Assembly (NCBI GenBank): GCA_015179125.1 | Contig: WHVA01000149.1 | Location: 124,001 to 188,000 of the forward strand | DNA from: Gautieria morchelliformis | Taxonomy: Eukaryota; Basidiomycota; Agaricomycetes; Gomphales; Gomphaceae | Direction of reading: 5' to 3' | Length of the DNA stretch: 64,000 bases | Shown here: positions 1-8,851 of the stretch, in pieces | How positions within the stretch are numbered: the stretch's first letter is position 1 | Layout of the letters: every line of letters starts with the position of its first letter | Notes under the pieces: model-generated | Seen by the model: only the letters and a program-made list of their open reading frames with translations | What the model was told of the DNA's origin: nothing | Databases searched by the model: none | Made by a program: the position numbers and the translations under genes

Positions 1-2
1 GA

Positions 3-398
3 GACAAGGTGTATCTAGATGCAAGTGACATCCGCACCACACACCCTTCGCAGAAGCTTGCCCACTGCTACCTTGGGCCCTTCACAGTGACGCGGAGGGT
101 TGGACGGAACGCATACCGCCTCCGACTTCCGATGTCCATGTCCCGCCTCCACCCCATCTTCAATGTGGTGAAGTTACTCCCTATGCTTGAGGACCCAATT
201 CCAGGTCGGAAGGCTCGTCTGCCACCTCCGCCGGAAATTGTAGATGGGGAAGAGCACTATGTGGTGGAACGGATCCTGGACAGCCGGTTTGTGCGAGGAC
301 AACTCCAATTCCTTGTGAAATGGGAAGGGTATGGGTATGAGGAGAATCCGTGGGTCCCGGAGCAAGATGTCTCCGCTCCAGACAAACTCCGCGAGTAA
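3..398 (+). pseudogene. G1 chromovirus pol 3' end (integrase C-terminus plus chromodomain), partial
   Basis: This frame is already open at the left window edge, so only the end of a Ty3/Gypsy pol is visible. It matches the 3' end of the complete G1 element at 47113-53297 nearly residue for residue: the integrase C-terminal segment (DKVYLDASD, then PMSMSRLHPIFNVVKLLP) followed by a chromodomain (YVVERILDSRF ... FLVKWEGYGYEENPW). The chromodomain is thought to steer integration toward histone-marked chromatin. Here a TAA ends the frame right after the chromodomain, whereas the sister copy reads on into its LTR. Because the rest lies outside the window, I cannot say whether upstream pol is intact. 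Confidence 0.88.
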
Positions 399-498
399 TA
401 TAGGACACACCCTGGTGCCCCTCACCGAATCCACTCACTGGCATTTCAATCCCTCATGTCCCGTGCTTCGAGGACGCAGCACGCTAGAGGGGGGGTGA

Positions 499-987
499 TG
501 TCAGGGGACACCCTGTTTTCCATTTCCAGTTCTGACACCACACCCAGTTCCGACTCCATTTCCGACTCCGCTTCCGGTTCCGATTCCATCTCCGCCTCCG
601 CTTTCAGAAATGATTCCGCTCCTGGGAGAACTTCCACCAGTTCTGTTCGCCTTGCCAGTTCCACTCCAATTTCCAACTTCCACTCTCGGAACAGTGTCGG
701 AAATCAAGCGACTCACATAATGGGTGGCATCAAGGGTCGATCAAGGGTCAGGGAGGTCAGGGGGATGCAGGGTTGATGGCGGGTGCCAAGTGTTGTCCCT
801 TGCTGCGCAGCGTAGTACAATACGGGCTCGCTGACATTGGGGTCCTTAGACTTTTCTCTTTGGATTTCCCCTTGTCAGGTGAGAATCCCCTCTCTTGTAT
901 ACTCTGTTCATTTATACATACTTTGGATTTCCCCTTGTCAGTTGTGTGGTAGTGTGATCTCCACAACCAGCCAGGGTTGCCCTTACA
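499..987 (+). repeat. 3' LTR of G1 chromovirus
   Basis: Starts TGTCAGGGGACACC and ends GGGTTGCCCTTACA, the same termini as the G1 LTRs at 47113-47575 and 52846-53297. At 489 bp it is longer than those (463 and 452 bp), mostly through extra units in the TTCCGACTCC-rich 5' third. The last pol codons lie just upstream, as in the complete copy. The partner 5' LTR is outside the window, so the target duplication cannot be checked. Confidence 0.9.
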
Positions 988-2169
988 TTATTGGTCCAAA
1001 GTCTTGTGACTAGGGAAATGACTCCTGCATGACTCAGAGCCTGGCTCAGCATGTGACTCATGCTCGGACTCTGGCGTATCATTGGCTGAGGGGCCTCTTA
1101 CCAATGAAAGGCTGTGTTGAGCTAATCCTCTTTAAGAATAAGGGTGTATCTTATTCTTAGACGTGACTCATGCCTGACTCACTACCCCATTTCTGCATGA
1201 CTCACCCCCTAATCGTGGGCTGCGATTGGTCAACACGAGTTCTGACTCATTCCCCGTTTTCACTCTGACTCACTACCCCATTTCTGCATGACTCAGTGCA
1301 TGACTCACTCCCTAATTGTGAACCGTGATTGGCCAACACATGCTCTGACTCACTACCCTTTTTCTCTCTGACTCACTACCCCATTTCTGTGTGACTCAGT
1401 GCATGACTCACACCCTATTCATGGACTGTGATTGGCCAACACATGCTCTGACTCACCACCCTATTTCTTCGTGACTCATTCTAGTCTATTAATAGATAGT
1501 AGATACAATATACAAGGAGGCCTTACTGCCCACCTTTCATCAGCCAATACATCATCATCTACTATCCACGTACCTCGTGTGACTTGCCAAGCTTGCACAG
1601 CTTACTAAGCTGCTAACCCCAGCTAGGGTTATTACACTTACTTAGTGTATTAATTCTCAGTTAAGTAGTTGCGTTTCTACTTAGCCACCCGGACTAACAC
1701 TCCAGGTGAAATTCTGCAGAGTAAGTCTGACAATCGATTTCCTTGTCAATTAGCTCTCCAATACCCAAGACGAACTGATCAATGACTTTCCTGTTCAGTG
1801 ACTTTCACAAGTCAATACTTAAACCCTAGTCGCTCGTTTATTGCAGTGCATTGACATTAATCGGGTCAGTCCACTTACAAACTCTCCTGTGAAGCCATTC
1901 CTATCTTTTTGGAATACTTGGACCCCGATAGTCGTCCTCGAACCTACAGTCTTTTAGTTTATTGTTCAGTGCTGCTAAGAAATGCATTGCCTTCCATCCG
2001 TATTAACTTGGACTAGTTTTTACGCGGATTGCAACCAAGGTACAAATATTAAATTATTTCCGGAGTTGTGCTGCAGCATTGTTTAATATTCTTTGAGTCT
2101 CGTAAATGACACGTTCTGATAGATTGAAGTGTTAGCAATAACACCAAAGTCTTGAAGGGTTCCAAAACA
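988..2169 (+). repeat. LTR-like relic with TGACTCA array, left end cut by G1 insertion
   Basis: No coding capacity. The right end GGTTCCAAAACA is identical to the right end of the solo LTR at 6061-7495, and it abuts G2 sequence exactly where the second G2 copy runs on uninterrupted (near 53836). It is therefore the 3' end of an LTR inserted in G2. The 5' end is replaced by the G1 LTR at 987, so G1 probably inserted into this LTR. The internal sequence differs from the 6061-7495 LTR, which suggests a related but separate family with the same plan: a site array, a promoter, then a long leader. Confidence 0.6.
1030..1478. promoter_or_regulatory. Array of 15 TGACTCA sites with CCAAT boxes
   Basis: Fifteen exact copies of TGACTCA fall within 449 bp, mostly carried by about three imperfect tandem units of roughly 90-105 bp that also contain ATTGGCCAAC/ATTGGTCAAC (inverted CCAAT). 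TGACTCA is the established Gcn4/AP-1-type bZIP site, and CCAAT is the Hap-complex site. Their place in the upstream part of an LTR fits a U3 enhancer. Activity in this organism is inferred. Confidence 0.6.
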
Positions 2170-2267
2170 GTTGCTTCCAAGAAGCAATGCGCCTCGGAAA
2201 GATCCAAGGTGAAAATTTAACTGTGCCAAGGTCAGCACGTCACATGGTGTGCACATGACAGACGTGT

Positions 2268-3392
2268 CTAGTGGCGCTTGGGGAGGTTGCGTGGCTTGCC
2301 TACCCCCCGGAGCTCCAGACAGCTATCTAGAGCTTCAAGATCCTTGCACAACAACATGGGTTCCCATGTCACGTCACCTAGGGTCCAGCCAACCTGGAAC
2401 TCCAGGTCCGTCGAGTTTATCCATCGATGTGCGATAATATTGTCGACGAGCCACTCCTCGTCGTCATTTGCTCCAAAGTCATAAAATGACTTGGCCTCAC
2501 GACAAGGGAACAATTCATCGGTGTTAGCCTTGTATTGTCATATGAGGCTTGAATGGAAGACCGGTGATATATGACGGCTTTTCAGCTCATCGGGGAGCTC
2601 AAGGGTCACCGTTGAGGCGTCATTATGCGCCTCGACGATGTGGTATGGACCGATGTGTCGCAGAACGAGTTTTTTGGCTCTTCCTTTCAGCAGAGTCAGA
2701 TTTTGGGTCGAGAGGTAGACGCGGTCATTGGCCACGTACCTGTCACTCGCCGTACGTTTCTTGTTCACATGAAACGTTTGCATCACTCGATGCTTGATGA
2801 TTGCATCGTGTCCTGCCATCAGGTTCCATCTGGCCTGATGTGCGAACCGGGCTACCCCCTTTAACAGGGTGTCCACAGCTATGGGGAGGTCTATCCGTGG
2901 CATATGGCCGTGGTTCAGCTGAAAGGGTGCGAACCCTGTGGTCACGCTGACGTTGCTGTTGAGGGTGACCTCAACCATTGGGCATTTCAATGCCCAATCC
3001 TTCTGATCGTCCCTGACTACTGTGCGCAGTATCTGTCCGATCGAGCGGTTTGCATGCTCGGTCGCTCCATCCGTTTGGGGATGGAAGGCAGTCGACATGG
3101 GGAGCTTATGGACGATTTCTTTTAGAAACAGCCAGGCTACTACTCCCTTGGCCAACACGCTCGTCGTTGTTGGGACGAGGTGGACTACCATCAGGTAGTC
3201 ACAGTCATTTGATTTGGGCAGGGGCCCCATGAAGTCAATACCGATCAACTGCCACGGCCTATCCGGAATGGGTACATGCAATGCTGACATGAACCATCTC
3301 CGGAACGTGTGGTCGTCAGGCGGCTGTATCATGCGAGCCATGTATTTTGTGAGGTGGTTCAGCATTTCCTGAACGGTCTTTGTGCCCTGCAT
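2268..3392 (-). pseudogene. G2 gag-integrase fusion remnant with chromodomain
   Basis: The 284-codon frame 2538-3392 begins with gag residues (TVQEMLNHLTKYMARMIQPP) and passes directly into the integrase core (PIPDRPWQLIGIDFMGPLPK) near 3270-3285. In the complete copy these segments are about 3.5 kb apart, so a deletion fused them in frame. The core keeps the first Asp (IDFMG) and the TEHANRS region, but the middle segment with the second catalytic Asp is gone. A chromodomain-like tail (EEWLVDNIIAHRW ... VTWEP) follows at 2268-2513 after a frameshift. No integrase activity is expected. Confidence 0.8.
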
Positions 3393-3461
3393 GACCGCGT
3401 CGAATTTGTTTGACGTGTGGTGGTATCAGGGTGTGCATGAACCGCTTCTGCAGGCCCTGCA

Positions 3462-3949
3462 TGTTAGCAACTCGGGGTTATGGCAAGCAAGGTTCGGTAG
3501 AGTTCTTAGAAAGCTAGAATCAAATGTACTCTCTCAGTGAATTTATTGTCACTGTTATATTAATACAATACCTAGAATCAAATGTACTATATGATTTTCA
3601 GTCAATATGCTATGAAAATATAAAGAACACTACTCGCCTCTCTCAGTGAATTTATTGTCACTGAGAGAGGAGCACTATCCTGTCTCAGGATGCATATACG
3701 TGCACCCGGCCCTTTAGCGCTCAAGAGCTCGCGCGTCGAAGTCATTTCAAACTCCGCTGGGTGCAGCCGCCTGTGAAAATAGAAATAACAAAATGAAATG
3801 GAGAGGTAGAGAGTGACTGGAAAATTTCGAAAATAATCAGAGAAGTGAATGCATGGTACAAGAACAATGTGAGAAGAGATTGAAACACCATACAATAAAT
3901 CGAATACATTATGCTTGATTTTGGTGCAGGAGCATAAATGCACCCAACA
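3462..3949. repeat. Solo LTR (488 bp), TSD CTGCA
   Basis: Starts TGTTAGCAACTCGG and ends CACCCAACA, and is flanked by CTGCA at 3457-3461 and 3950-3954. Removing it with one duplication restores the G2 gag sequence as it reads near 58715-58700. It contains a perfect 13-bp inverted repeat (CCTCTCTCAGTGA / TCACTGAGAGAGG, 8-nt loop) at about 3635-3668. The family is different from the other LTRs here, and no internal region of it is seen in the window. Confidence 0.85.
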
Positions 3950-4660
3950 CTGCATCACCATTTCCAAGGTCCAGTCACAGACCTGGCGGTCGAAATGTGG
4001 AACATTTCGAAGAAACCATTCCTGGGCCTTGCCGGTGAGGTGAGTGCCCACGTATCCGACCTACATATTGATGCTGGTCGGTCCCAACAGGCAATTCATC
4101 TTGAGCCATCTCAAGATGGCTGCAACGAAGACCTCGAATTCTTCAAGGTCAGACCCTCCCACGTATGGCTCTGGATGGGCCAGTTTCATGCCGGCCTTCG
4201 CCAGTGCAGACTTCTCATGGTCCGTGTCAATGGCATCGGCCATCGCGACGCGTATAATTCATATGATCCGGTCATATGGCTCTTGCATGCTTTCTGGCTG
4301 GTCCGGTATGCCCTGGCCCTCAGTTCCATGGACCGGTCGCGCGGCTGTGATGTCGTGCGGACCATGTCAGTGTATTCTCTGACTGGGGCCGGGCGCCTCC
4401 GGTGCGCAGGCTTCTGGGGGGGGGGGCGCATGACAAGTGTCGCCCATCAGCCCCACGTTGCGCAGATATAGCCTACTATTGTAGGCTGCCCGTGTTTGCC
4501 ATGCATCTTGTACAGTGCATGTGAGCAGCTTGTCGGGCTGCCGGTCGGTGTGGCCCTGGGCCACGGTGGCTGCAGCATTCTGGGCTAGCAGCTCAAGAGC
4601 CTGTGTGTGGCAACATGCCGCACTGGCCTTTTTCTTTTGCCAGTGCGTGGCCTCAAGCTC
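3950..4660 (-). pseudogene. G2 gag remnant (capsid-like region)
   Basis: Minus-strand frames give AHPEPYVGGSDLEEFEVFVA and RWLKMNCLLGPTSINM (4061-4243), colinear with the gag of the complete G2 copy (59000-58840), followed by the coiled-coil/linker part at 4367-4564. The segment preserves MADAIDTDHEKS, the junction that a solo LTR splits in the other copy, and so gives the unoccupied-site sequence for that insertion. Frameshifts and stops break it. Confidence 0.75.
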
Positions 4661-5315
4661 TGTTACGTATCGAGATTTCCACTAAGTCGGAACTGGAAAG
4701 GACAGCGGCTTCAACTTGTAGGTTGCGCCCCCAATGAACTATCATCCTAGGTATTTCGGAAATGGGTCGGAAGTCGGAATGTACTGAATTTGAAGGTTAG
4801 TCAGAACTTGGGGTGGAATTGAGGCGGAAGACGGAAGGCGGAGAGACTGAGGTCTTGCTAGACTCGCTGGGCTAAGAACAGGAGATGCAGCGAAGGAAAT
4901 CAAGTATCAAAGGTGATTATCTGATTGCAGAATAACAGACATAGATGACAGGCTTTTATACAAAGAGCTGAGACAACAGGTAATGGGGTAGTACTAAGCA
5001 AATTCCGGGGGAAGCGGAAGTCGAGTAGACAATGCGTGGGAACTAACTAATCGGGAAACAATGGGACTACAAGGGGGTTCAGGGTAAGGTAAAACAATGG
5101 CAAAGAACAAGGGGTCGGGAAAACATGTCTGACAACGAACTACAAGGGTGACCGGATATATGGTCTTGATGAACGATGAAGCGGGTCCGGTGGGTCCGAG
5201 TAATAGAGTCGAAAGAACAAGGGAATAGAACAATGGGCAGAATGTCGGAAATATCGGAGGGGTGGAAAGTGTTGCCGAACTGAAGGTCGGAAGTCGGAAA
5301 TGAACGGTCGTAACA
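4661..5315. repeat. Solo LTR (655 bp), TSD AGCTC
   Basis: Starts TGTTACGTATCGAG and ends CGGTCGTAACA, giving 7-bp inverted ends (TGTTACG/CGTAACA). AGCTC flanks it at 4656-4660 and 5316-5320. It interrupts the G2 gag coiled-coil region, which resumes on both sides. It is rich in GGAAGTCGGAA-type words, echoing the TTCCGAC words of the G1 LTR, but it does not align to G1 end to end by eye. Confidence 0.85.
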
Positions 5316-6060
5316 AGCTCTAGACTCTCCGTCATGGTCTCAGAGTCGGGCTCTGAGACAATCTGTTCTCTGGCGATCTGTTGGATTGTCTTGCAGCTGC
5401 TCATTGGTGCAGCTGGTTCCGTGTGCGATTCACTTCTGAATCATACGTCTTGTTCAACCGAGGCAGCCGGCAGCGGCATGCATTGTCGGTCCTGCTCCTG
5501 TCACTGTTGGTCGTCGGGGGAGCGGCTTTGTTCGCTCGCTGCCACACGGGGCGTGCTCCTGATGGCCGCCGTGGGCTCTTCATGTGAGCGAAGCACCTTT
5601 TGCACGTCCTCTAGTGATGCCACGTCCCATTGTCAGATCTCCTCTATTTGGTGGAGTTCCTTACTGAATTGCATGAGGGCCGTCGCGGTGTTGTTGAGCC
5701 GCGATGCTATATGCTCATGCCGATGGCCCATGAGCATGTTCCAGATGCGTCTTGCACTTGCTTGGCCATTGCATCCGCTGTCTCATTGTCGATGCCATGC
5801 TTCCTCAAGCTTTTGCGACTTGAGCTCGAATATACCAAGGCTTGCCCATCGTTGTCAGGCACTCGTCTTTTGGTTTGTCGTGCCCTGTCAGGGACGACGG
5901 TTGTCGCTCGACTTCGTGAGCGGGAGGCTGAGTTTTGACTTCAAGATCATCTCGAAGCGTGCCCCGCTCTTGAGGTTCTGCCATCGGATGACAGTGAGAC
6001 ATCTCTACCCTTGCCCTTGTTCCCTTGCCCTTGTTCCTGGGCCAGGGGAAGTGGGGCGGG
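5316..6060 (-). pseudogene. G2 gag remnant (coiled-coil N-terminal part)
   Basis: Colinear on the minus strand with 59890-60550 of the complete G2 copy: the NPEQPAAPTD-like linker, the coiled coil of the LQDAATLEDVQKAL segment and the basic Ser/Arg stretch. Several frameshifts and stops are present. The right end abuts the solo LTR starting at 6061, and the reading resumes at 7496. Confidence 0.65.
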
Positions 6061-6228
6061 TGTTAGGGATCGTCCACAAAGTAGCTACCTATTTATGAAC
6101 ATTTACTAGGTAGTTAATTAGTTTCAAATGTCCTCAAGGAAGGTTGTATTAATATTTCTATGCTACACTCACATTGGGTCCACAAGATACAACAATCTCT
6201 TGATAGTTTAGCTAAGAATCCCCCACGG

Positions 6229-6415
6229 TCACATGACTATCACATGACCTCAAAACAGCTCAAAGTCACCTGATCATCCACAGTCACCTGACAATCACCT
6301 GACCTCAAAGTCACCTGATTATCTACAGTCACCTGACAATCACATGACACAGTCACATGACCTCAATCCAGCATGAAGTCACATGACTTTCCCTCGTCAC
6401 ATGATAATCACATGA
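6229..6415. promoter_or_regulatory. Array of 12 TCACATGA/TCACCTGA E-box sites
   Basis: Twelve copies of TCAC(A/C)TGA lie in 187 bp, often spaced 12-16 bp, upstream of the TATA box in the long LTR. CANNTG E-boxes are bound by bHLH factors, and TCACATGA is the M-box/Cbf1-like variant. The sister LTR has nine copies, so the number changes between insertions. The enhancer role is inferred from position and density. Confidence 0.6.
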
Positions 6416-6616
6416 GCATGGGAGTTTCTTACATACTCTTAGCTTTACTGTCACAGAGCTGTGACTTTAACCCAATATAGCAATAGAACCTTCCACAGCC
6501 TTCCAATAGTTTCCAAACCTTTCCTGAAGCTTCTCTAAGCTTCCACAAGGTTCTTCACAGTAGTAGAAGCCTCTACAAGGTTCCTGGCAGTAGTTACATA
6601 AGCTAGATAGATGCAG

Positions 6617-6624
6617 TATAAATA
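6617..6624 (+). promoter_or_regulatory. TATA box of the long LTR
   Basis: TATAAATA about 200 bp downstream of the E-box array. The same motif occurs at the matching place on the minus strand of the sister LTR (61559-61566). It fits a pol II promoter reading plus. Confidence 0.6.
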
Positions 6625-7495
6625 GCCTGCAGTTTTAGCAGTGAAGCAATCAATCATCTTTCACCCAAACCACTCATACCTTGAGTAACTGAAGTGTGAC
6701 TTCAACACAGCCTTGTACCGAAGTACTGGCTCACTGACTTGGCTACAGTCTAAGATTGCAGCAACTCTGATTGGCTCTGAGAAGTACAAGAGTGCTCTAT
6801 TTTAATTGCAGCAGGCTCTGACTAATCGCGCTGCGAACAGCAACATTACTAAGAGTAACTGATTAGTAATCCTGTACCATTAGATGCCACTCTGAGCAGT
6901 GATCTAATAGACTTGGTTATTAGTTATTCAATTCACACAATAGATTATTAACTTAACTCTGAGTTAAGTGGGTTAATAGCCTTTTGAGTAATTGATCTTT
7001 CTTGATCAATCAACGCACTACAGATATTAACCTAACTCAGGGTAAGTGAGTTAATATCCTACGTTTGTTGAGTTGGAAAACCAGAAAAGCCACAAGAATA
7101 GTGACATACTTGAACTGAGGAAGAGTTCAAGCGCAGAACTATCTTTTCACGTCTTGGGGATTATTGTTGTCTTTAATTCACTCGACCCGCGGTCCTAAGA
7201 CTCTAGGTAGCTTTCCCCCTTAAAGTATCTGGACCCTTGGACGCCTATAAACATTCTTTGACCTCACAAAGTATTGCACAATCTGAGAACTACACGTGTT
7301 CAGTTAAATCTCTATTGCTACACTTCCTGTACCAATACTGATTCTGATTGTTCACCGGAGTATAATTTCTTAATTGGGTTCTCCGTTAAAATAGTTTCGA
7401 AGCTTGCGTGTGCTTGTAAAGTCAAATCTCTGATTGAACTTTAGAATTGTGTTTAACACCACAGTTTTACGTTTAGTTCAACGGGTTCCAAAACA

Positions 7496-7879
7496 GCGGG
7501 GATGCCAAATTATTGTCCATCGGTGTCCCCTCTTCAGCCATGCTGGGCAATACGTGGTCGGGTCCTTGCTCGTCCTCGATTGGGGGGACAAGCGTGGTGA
7601 GATCTACAATCTCTCCATCTTCTGGTGTCCTGGACTCTTGGTCCAGGGTAGCATCAGCCGTTGTGTTGCTAGGCTGTGCCTGGGGGGTTGTCCACAAGCT
7701 AGAAGCTCACGTCCTTCTTTGACTGCATGGAATCATCATGCTTGCAGTCGACAGTAGAGGGTCTACTGGATGATGTTCAACGGTAAACAGCCGTTGATGC
7801 AGCGATCTTTTTCAAGATTGTGCAGATTTCCACAATTCAGTTGTTCGCTTGGCAAACAACTGCAGGAAGTTCAAAAAGG
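7496..7879 (-). pseudogene. G2 gag N-terminus and leader remnant
   Basis: The minus-strand frame 7473-7697 gives TPQAQPSNTTADATLDQES then VDLTTLVPPIEDEQGPDHV, colinear with 62182-62079 plus 60687-60560 of the complete copy. This uninterrupted stretch supplies the empty-site sequence showing that the sister copy carries an insertion with TSD CTCTT. The leader toward 7879 includes CTTTTTGAACT next to the LTR, conserved with the other copy. That is where a primer-binding site should be, but I cannot match it to a tRNA end. Confidence 0.7.
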
Positions 7880-8090
7880 TGTAAGAGTGTATATCTTAGA
7901 TCCTTGTGTCACAAGGGCAAATGGAACTCGACCAAGATGTGGTTATTCCATGTACTATGTAGTGACAGTGTAAGGTAAGATCTGGGGAACTGCCATGCGG
8001 TTCCCATGCAAGAACTATACAGTGATTAGCTAAGCTAGTCCAGTAGTGTGCATTGCCCTAAGGGCAATGCAGGTAAATATGCTATTTACA
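7880..8090 (-). repeat. Diverged 5' LTR of G2 copy 1
   Basis: 211 bp with ends TGTAAGAG ... GCTATTTACA, alignable to the 215-bp G2 LTRs at 44723, 45392 and 62322 (shared blocks CACAAGGGCA, CTACGTAGTGACAG-like, GGTTCCCATGC, AACTATACAGTG). It is clearly older than those three. No target duplication is visible because the other end is lost. Confidence 0.75.
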
Positions 8091-8550
8091 AGTACTCAGT
8101 ATTCAGTAATGGTTACCCTGATAATACGCACAACCATAGTGCTCAGACTGTTCGTTCGATGGCAGGGAGGTGAGTTAGGCATGGATATCTCATCTCATCA
8201 CTTTCTGATGACTGAAATCGGTTCTACTTGGAAGGAGAACGATGGATTTTTCGGGGTATAGCAAAATATGTCACCATTACAGACCTCACTTATAATTCGT
8301 GGTACCCAGTTGACCCCTTGGGATCAGGACTCCCTTGAGTTGCCTACTTCGACTCAGAACAAGGATGGAGTTTAGCAGTGTAAGAAGCACACTAGCACAG
8401 GTACAGTCACCATGCGAGTCATGGTCTTGTTTCCTAGGTGTCACTGATTGCTTCGTCTCTGTCAGATTGCAATTTATGCTATGGCTGGAAGAAACAGCTT
8501 TCGAAGTTGCATATGAAGGCCAAAAAGACCGGCAAGAAAGCCTTGTAGTT
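8091..8550. other. Spacer without recognisable gene
   Basis: 460 bp between the G2 LTR and the Copia insertion. Short open frames only, with no motif I recognise. Copia inserted at its right end (target TAGTT). Confidence 0.5.
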
Positions 8551-8772
8551 TGTTAGTAATCGGGACGATGACACCGCCGAGGCAGAGCCGGCACGCACTT
8601 AGCCGAAGGTTCGAGATCGCTCTCGACCCCGGGTTGCTGGTGCACCGGCATCGCATCGGCACAGCAGCTCGAAGAGATTGGTAATACAATGGACATCATA
8701 TTTTGTATATAAGGCAGAACGATCTACTTGAGATCATAGAATATCAGATCATTATATCTCCTTCGTTCCACA
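8551..8772 (+). repeat. Copia 5' LTR
   Basis: Ends TGTTAGTAATCGGG and CCTTCGTTCCACA. A TATATAA box sits at 8706-8712. The two LTRs match at every position I compared. Confidence 0.93.
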
Positions 8773-8784
8773 GGTTATGGGCCC
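8773..8784 (+). other. Primer-binding site, initiator tRNA-Met anticodon-half type
   Basis: GGTTATGGGCCC directly follows the 5' LTR. Its reverse complement, GGGCCCATAACC, reads like the anticodon arm of initiator tRNA-Met (CAU in context; yeast has GGGCUCAUAACC). Priming by an internally cleaved tRNA-iMet is established for Drosophila copia and relatives. The local tRNA sequence was not available to confirm base pairing. Confidence 0.7.
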
Positions 8785-8851
8785 CGCGCATAACTAAACT
8801 ACTACAAATCTAACTACGCTCTATACTCCAATAACTCAATACCGATCGACG

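Larger units (their letters stand above)
6061..7495. repeat. Long solo LTR (1435 bp), TSD GCGGG
   Basis: Starts TGTTAGGGATCGTCC and ends GGTTCCAAAACA, flanked by GCGGG at 6056-6060 and 7496-7500. The element at 60688-62078 is its reverse-complement sister. It holds an E-box array, a TATA box, a polyadenylation-like AT-rich stretch and a long 3' part with the perfect palindrome CTTAACTCTGAGTTAAG at 6952-6968. It has no ORF of note, as expected for a solo LTR left by LTR-LTR recombination. The orientation shown by the TATA box is plus. Confidence 0.9.
2170..8090 (-). mobile_element. Decayed Ty3/Gypsy G2 element, copy 1, truncated at its 3' side
   Basis: Read on the minus strand from the LTR at 7880-8090, this holds the G2 leader, gag pieces, then integrase and chromodomain. 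All pieces are colinear with the complete G2 copy at 44723-62536. It is broken by three solo LTRs (6061-7495, 4661-5315, 3462-3949), frameshifts, and a deletion removing protease, RT, RNase H and the integrase N-terminus. Its 3' part, where the third ORF and 3' LTR should be, is lost at the LTR relic ending at 2169. It cannot encode a functional set of proteins. Confidence 0.85.

Noticed and set aside
1030..1478. Regularly spaced repeats as a CRISPR array
   Set aside because: The shared words are 7 bp, spacing is irregular, units are tandem duplications, and the genome is clearly eukaryotic.
8640..8660. Pol III B-box or tRNA-like sequence in the Copia LTR (GGTTCGAGATC)
   Set aside because: No A-box, no cloverleaf, and the sequence is a normal part of the LTR.
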